Positions 5,550-6,799 of a DNA stretch of 6,799 nucleotides are shown piece by piece. A program made the translations under genes and the position numbers. Each line of letters starts with the position of its first letter. The stretch's first letter is position 1. The notes beneath the pieces were generated by a model. The model searched no databases, was not told the origin of the DNA, and worked only from the letters and a program-made list of their open reading frames with translations. The stretch is from Vulcanimicrobiia bacterium (lineage in GTDB: Bacteria; Eremiobacterota; Eremiobacteria; Baltobacterales; Baltobacteraceae): assembly GCA_024281135.1 (NCBI GenBank), contig JAMXLG010000273.1, forward strand, positions 1-6,799. The letters are read 5' to 3'.

Positions 5550-6713
5550 GTGTTCCGGTACCTCACGGCGGGAGAATCCCACGGCCCCGCACTGGTCGGC
5601 ATCCTCGATGGTTTGCCCGCACATATACGGCTCAATGTAGAAGAGATTAACGAAACGCTTGCACGTCGCCAAGGCGGCTACGGACGCGGTGGGCGCATGA
5701 AAATCGAACGCGACGAGATTGAATTTCTCGCCGGCGTGCGCGGGAGCGAAACGTTGGGATCGCCGGTCGCCGTCGTCGTTCGGAACCGGGATTTCGAAAA
5801 CGTTCGTGCGTTGATGGATCCGCTAACCGGTTCGGGCAAACCGCTCACCAACCCAAGACCGGGACACGCTGATTATGCAGGCGCACTCAAATACCGTCAT
5901 CGCGATTTACGCAACGTCCTCGAGCGAGCAAGCGCGCGAGAAACGACGATGCGCGTCGCGCTCGGAGCAATTTGCGCGCAATTTCTTGCAGCGCTCGGGA
6001 TAGAGACGCGAAGCTACGTCCATCGCATCGGCGACATTGCGGCACGGGAACTCGACGAGTGGTCGCAAGCCAATGTCGAAGCAAGCGATGTTCGATGCCC
6101 CGATCCGGATGCGGCGCTTGCGATGACGGCGGCAATCGACGCTGCAAAAGCAGCAGGTGATACCCTCGGTGGCCAATTCATCATTCGTGTCGATGGTCTT
6201 CCGGCGGGTATCGGCAGCAATCGTCAACCCGACACGCGTCTCGATGGCGTGCTTGCGGGCGCGCTCATGGGCATGCAGACCGTGAAAGCAGTTGAAGTTG
6301 GTCTGGGAGCCGATGTCGCATCGCGACCGGGATCGCAGGCGCACGATACGTTTGCGTTGCGTGAGGGAAACGTTGCGCGCGGCAGCAATCGCGCAGGCGG
6401 AATCGAAGGCGGTATGAGCAATGGTCAGGCGCTCACGTTGCGCGTATCCGTCAAGCCGATTCCGACCCTGATGAAAGCGCTGCCGTCCGTGAATCTTCAC
6501 GAAGGCGAAGATGCGCCGGCGACGATCGTGCGCAGCGACGTGTGCGTCGTTCCCGCGGCCGCCATCGTCGGCGAAGCAATGGTTCGCCTTGCGCTCGTGG
6601 CACCGGTACTCGAAAAATATGGTGGCGATTCACTTGAAGAGACGCTCGATAATTTAGCTCGCGCGAACGCTGAGGCTGCGGCGCTTTTCGCGATGCACCA
6701 GGAGGGCGTATGA
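5550..6713 (+). CDS. aroC: Chorismate synthase
   Basis: Converts 5-enolpyruvylshikimate-3-phosphate to chorismate, the last shikimate-pathway step, in the cytoplasm. It needs reduced FMN. The 387 residues match the family length. Signatures seen are TAGESHGPALVGILDG (6-20) with His12, RQGGYGRGGRM (40-50), RPGHADYAG (103-111) with His106, RASARETTMRVA (126-137), GSNRAGGIEGGMSNG (278-292), KPIPT (302-306) and RSDVCVVPAA (328-337). Both conserved active-site histidines are present. The start is GTG at 5550, giving the usual N terminus MFRYLTAGESHG, with AAGG 8 nt upstream. I see no clear promoter in the short gap to the divergent PfpI gene. Its TGA overlaps the ATG of the next gene, shikimate kinase, so these form an aro operon. 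Confidence 0.98.
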   Translation: MFRYLTAGESHGPALVGILDGLPAHIRLNVEEINETLARRQGGYGRGGRMKIERDEIEFLAGVRGSETLGSPVAVVVRNRDFENVRALMDPLTGSGKPLTNPRPGHADYAGALKYRHRDLRNVLERASARETTMRVALGAICAQFLAALGIETRSYVHRIGDIAARELDEWSQANVEASDVRCPDPDAALAMTAAIDAAKAAGDTLGGQFIIRVDGLPAGIGSNRQPDTRLDGVLAGALMGMQTVKAVEVGLGADVASRPGSQAHDTFALREGNVARGSNRAGGIEGGMSNGQALTLRVSVKPIPTLMKALPSVNLHEGEDAPATIVRSDVCVVPAAAIVGEAMVRLALVAPVLEKYGGDSLEETLDNLARANAEAAALFAMHQEGV

Positions 6714-6799
6714 AACAGCACCTTGCGCTCGTAGGATTCATGGCTGCGGGCAAGTCGACGATCGGCAAGAAACTTGCGCGAAAGTTGAAGGTTGCTTTC
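6710..6799 (+). CDS. aroK: Shikimate kinase, N-terminal part only (runs off the window)
   Basis: Only the first 30 codons are present. They read MKQHLALVGFMAAGKSTIGK and continue KLARKLKVAF. GFMAAGKST is the Walker A loop as found in shikimate kinases, and the following LARKL helix fits the same family, which phosphorylates shikimate with ATP. The ATG overlaps the aroC stop by four bases (ATGA), with GGAGGG just upstream, so translation is probably coupled. The aroC neighbour strongly supports shikimate kinase over other small P-loop kinases, though the substrate-binding part is outside the window. Confidence 0.9.
   Translation, partial: MKQHLALVGFMAAGKSTIGKKLARKLKVAF

Overview
The window is a 6.8 kb piece of a moderately GC-rich bacterial chromosome. 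It carries seven protein genes, the last one cut by the window edge, and almost no spare DNA. No single marker fixes the lineage. The mix of a BlaI/M56 sensor module with helical-repeat proteins, an HU protein with a histone-H1-like tail and Gly/Ser-rich beta-propeller lipoproteins recalls Acidobacteriota or the Eremiobacterota/Vulcanimicrobiota. That placement is inference from general family knowledge, not a search result.

Layout. (a) 25-1053, minus: an exported lipoprotein with an N-terminal lipobox and about six beta-propeller-like repeats. (b) 1054-1274: a divergent control region with a clear sigma70-type promoter (TTGACA, 17 nt, TAGTGT) bracketed by two matching inverted repeats (ACTAA-4-TTAGT), which are very likely BlaI-type operators. 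(c) 1275-4374, plus: a three-gene operon joined by two ATGA stop/start overlaps. It encodes a BlaI/MecI-type winged-helix repressor, a BlaR1/MecR1-like M56 membrane metallopeptidase and a secreted protein. The peptidase has no penicillin-binding sensor domain. In its place the extracytoplasmic end carries seven tandem 29-residue helical repeats, and the secreted protein ends in about five copies of the same repeat. (d) 4449-4871, plus: an HU-family DNA-binding protein with a 50-residue Lys/Ala/Pro tail. (e) 4880-4916: a hairpin that can terminate transcription in both directions. (f) 4920-5492, minus: a PfpI/DJ-1 family protein. (g) 5550-6713 and 6710 onward, plus: chorismate synthase overlapping the start of shikimate kinase, part of an aromatic amino-acid operon.

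How it works together. By analogy with BlaR1-BlaI, a signal outside the membrane would activate the M56 peptidase, which would lead to loss of the repressor from the two operators and induction of the operon. Because the M56 protein and the exported protein share a repeat domain, they may bind each other or the same ligand. No beta-lactamase or penicillin-binding protein gene is in the window, so the signal is probably not a beta-lactam. The divergent lipoprotein gene shares the operator region and may belong to the same regulon. The HU, PfpI and aro genes look like ordinary neighbours.
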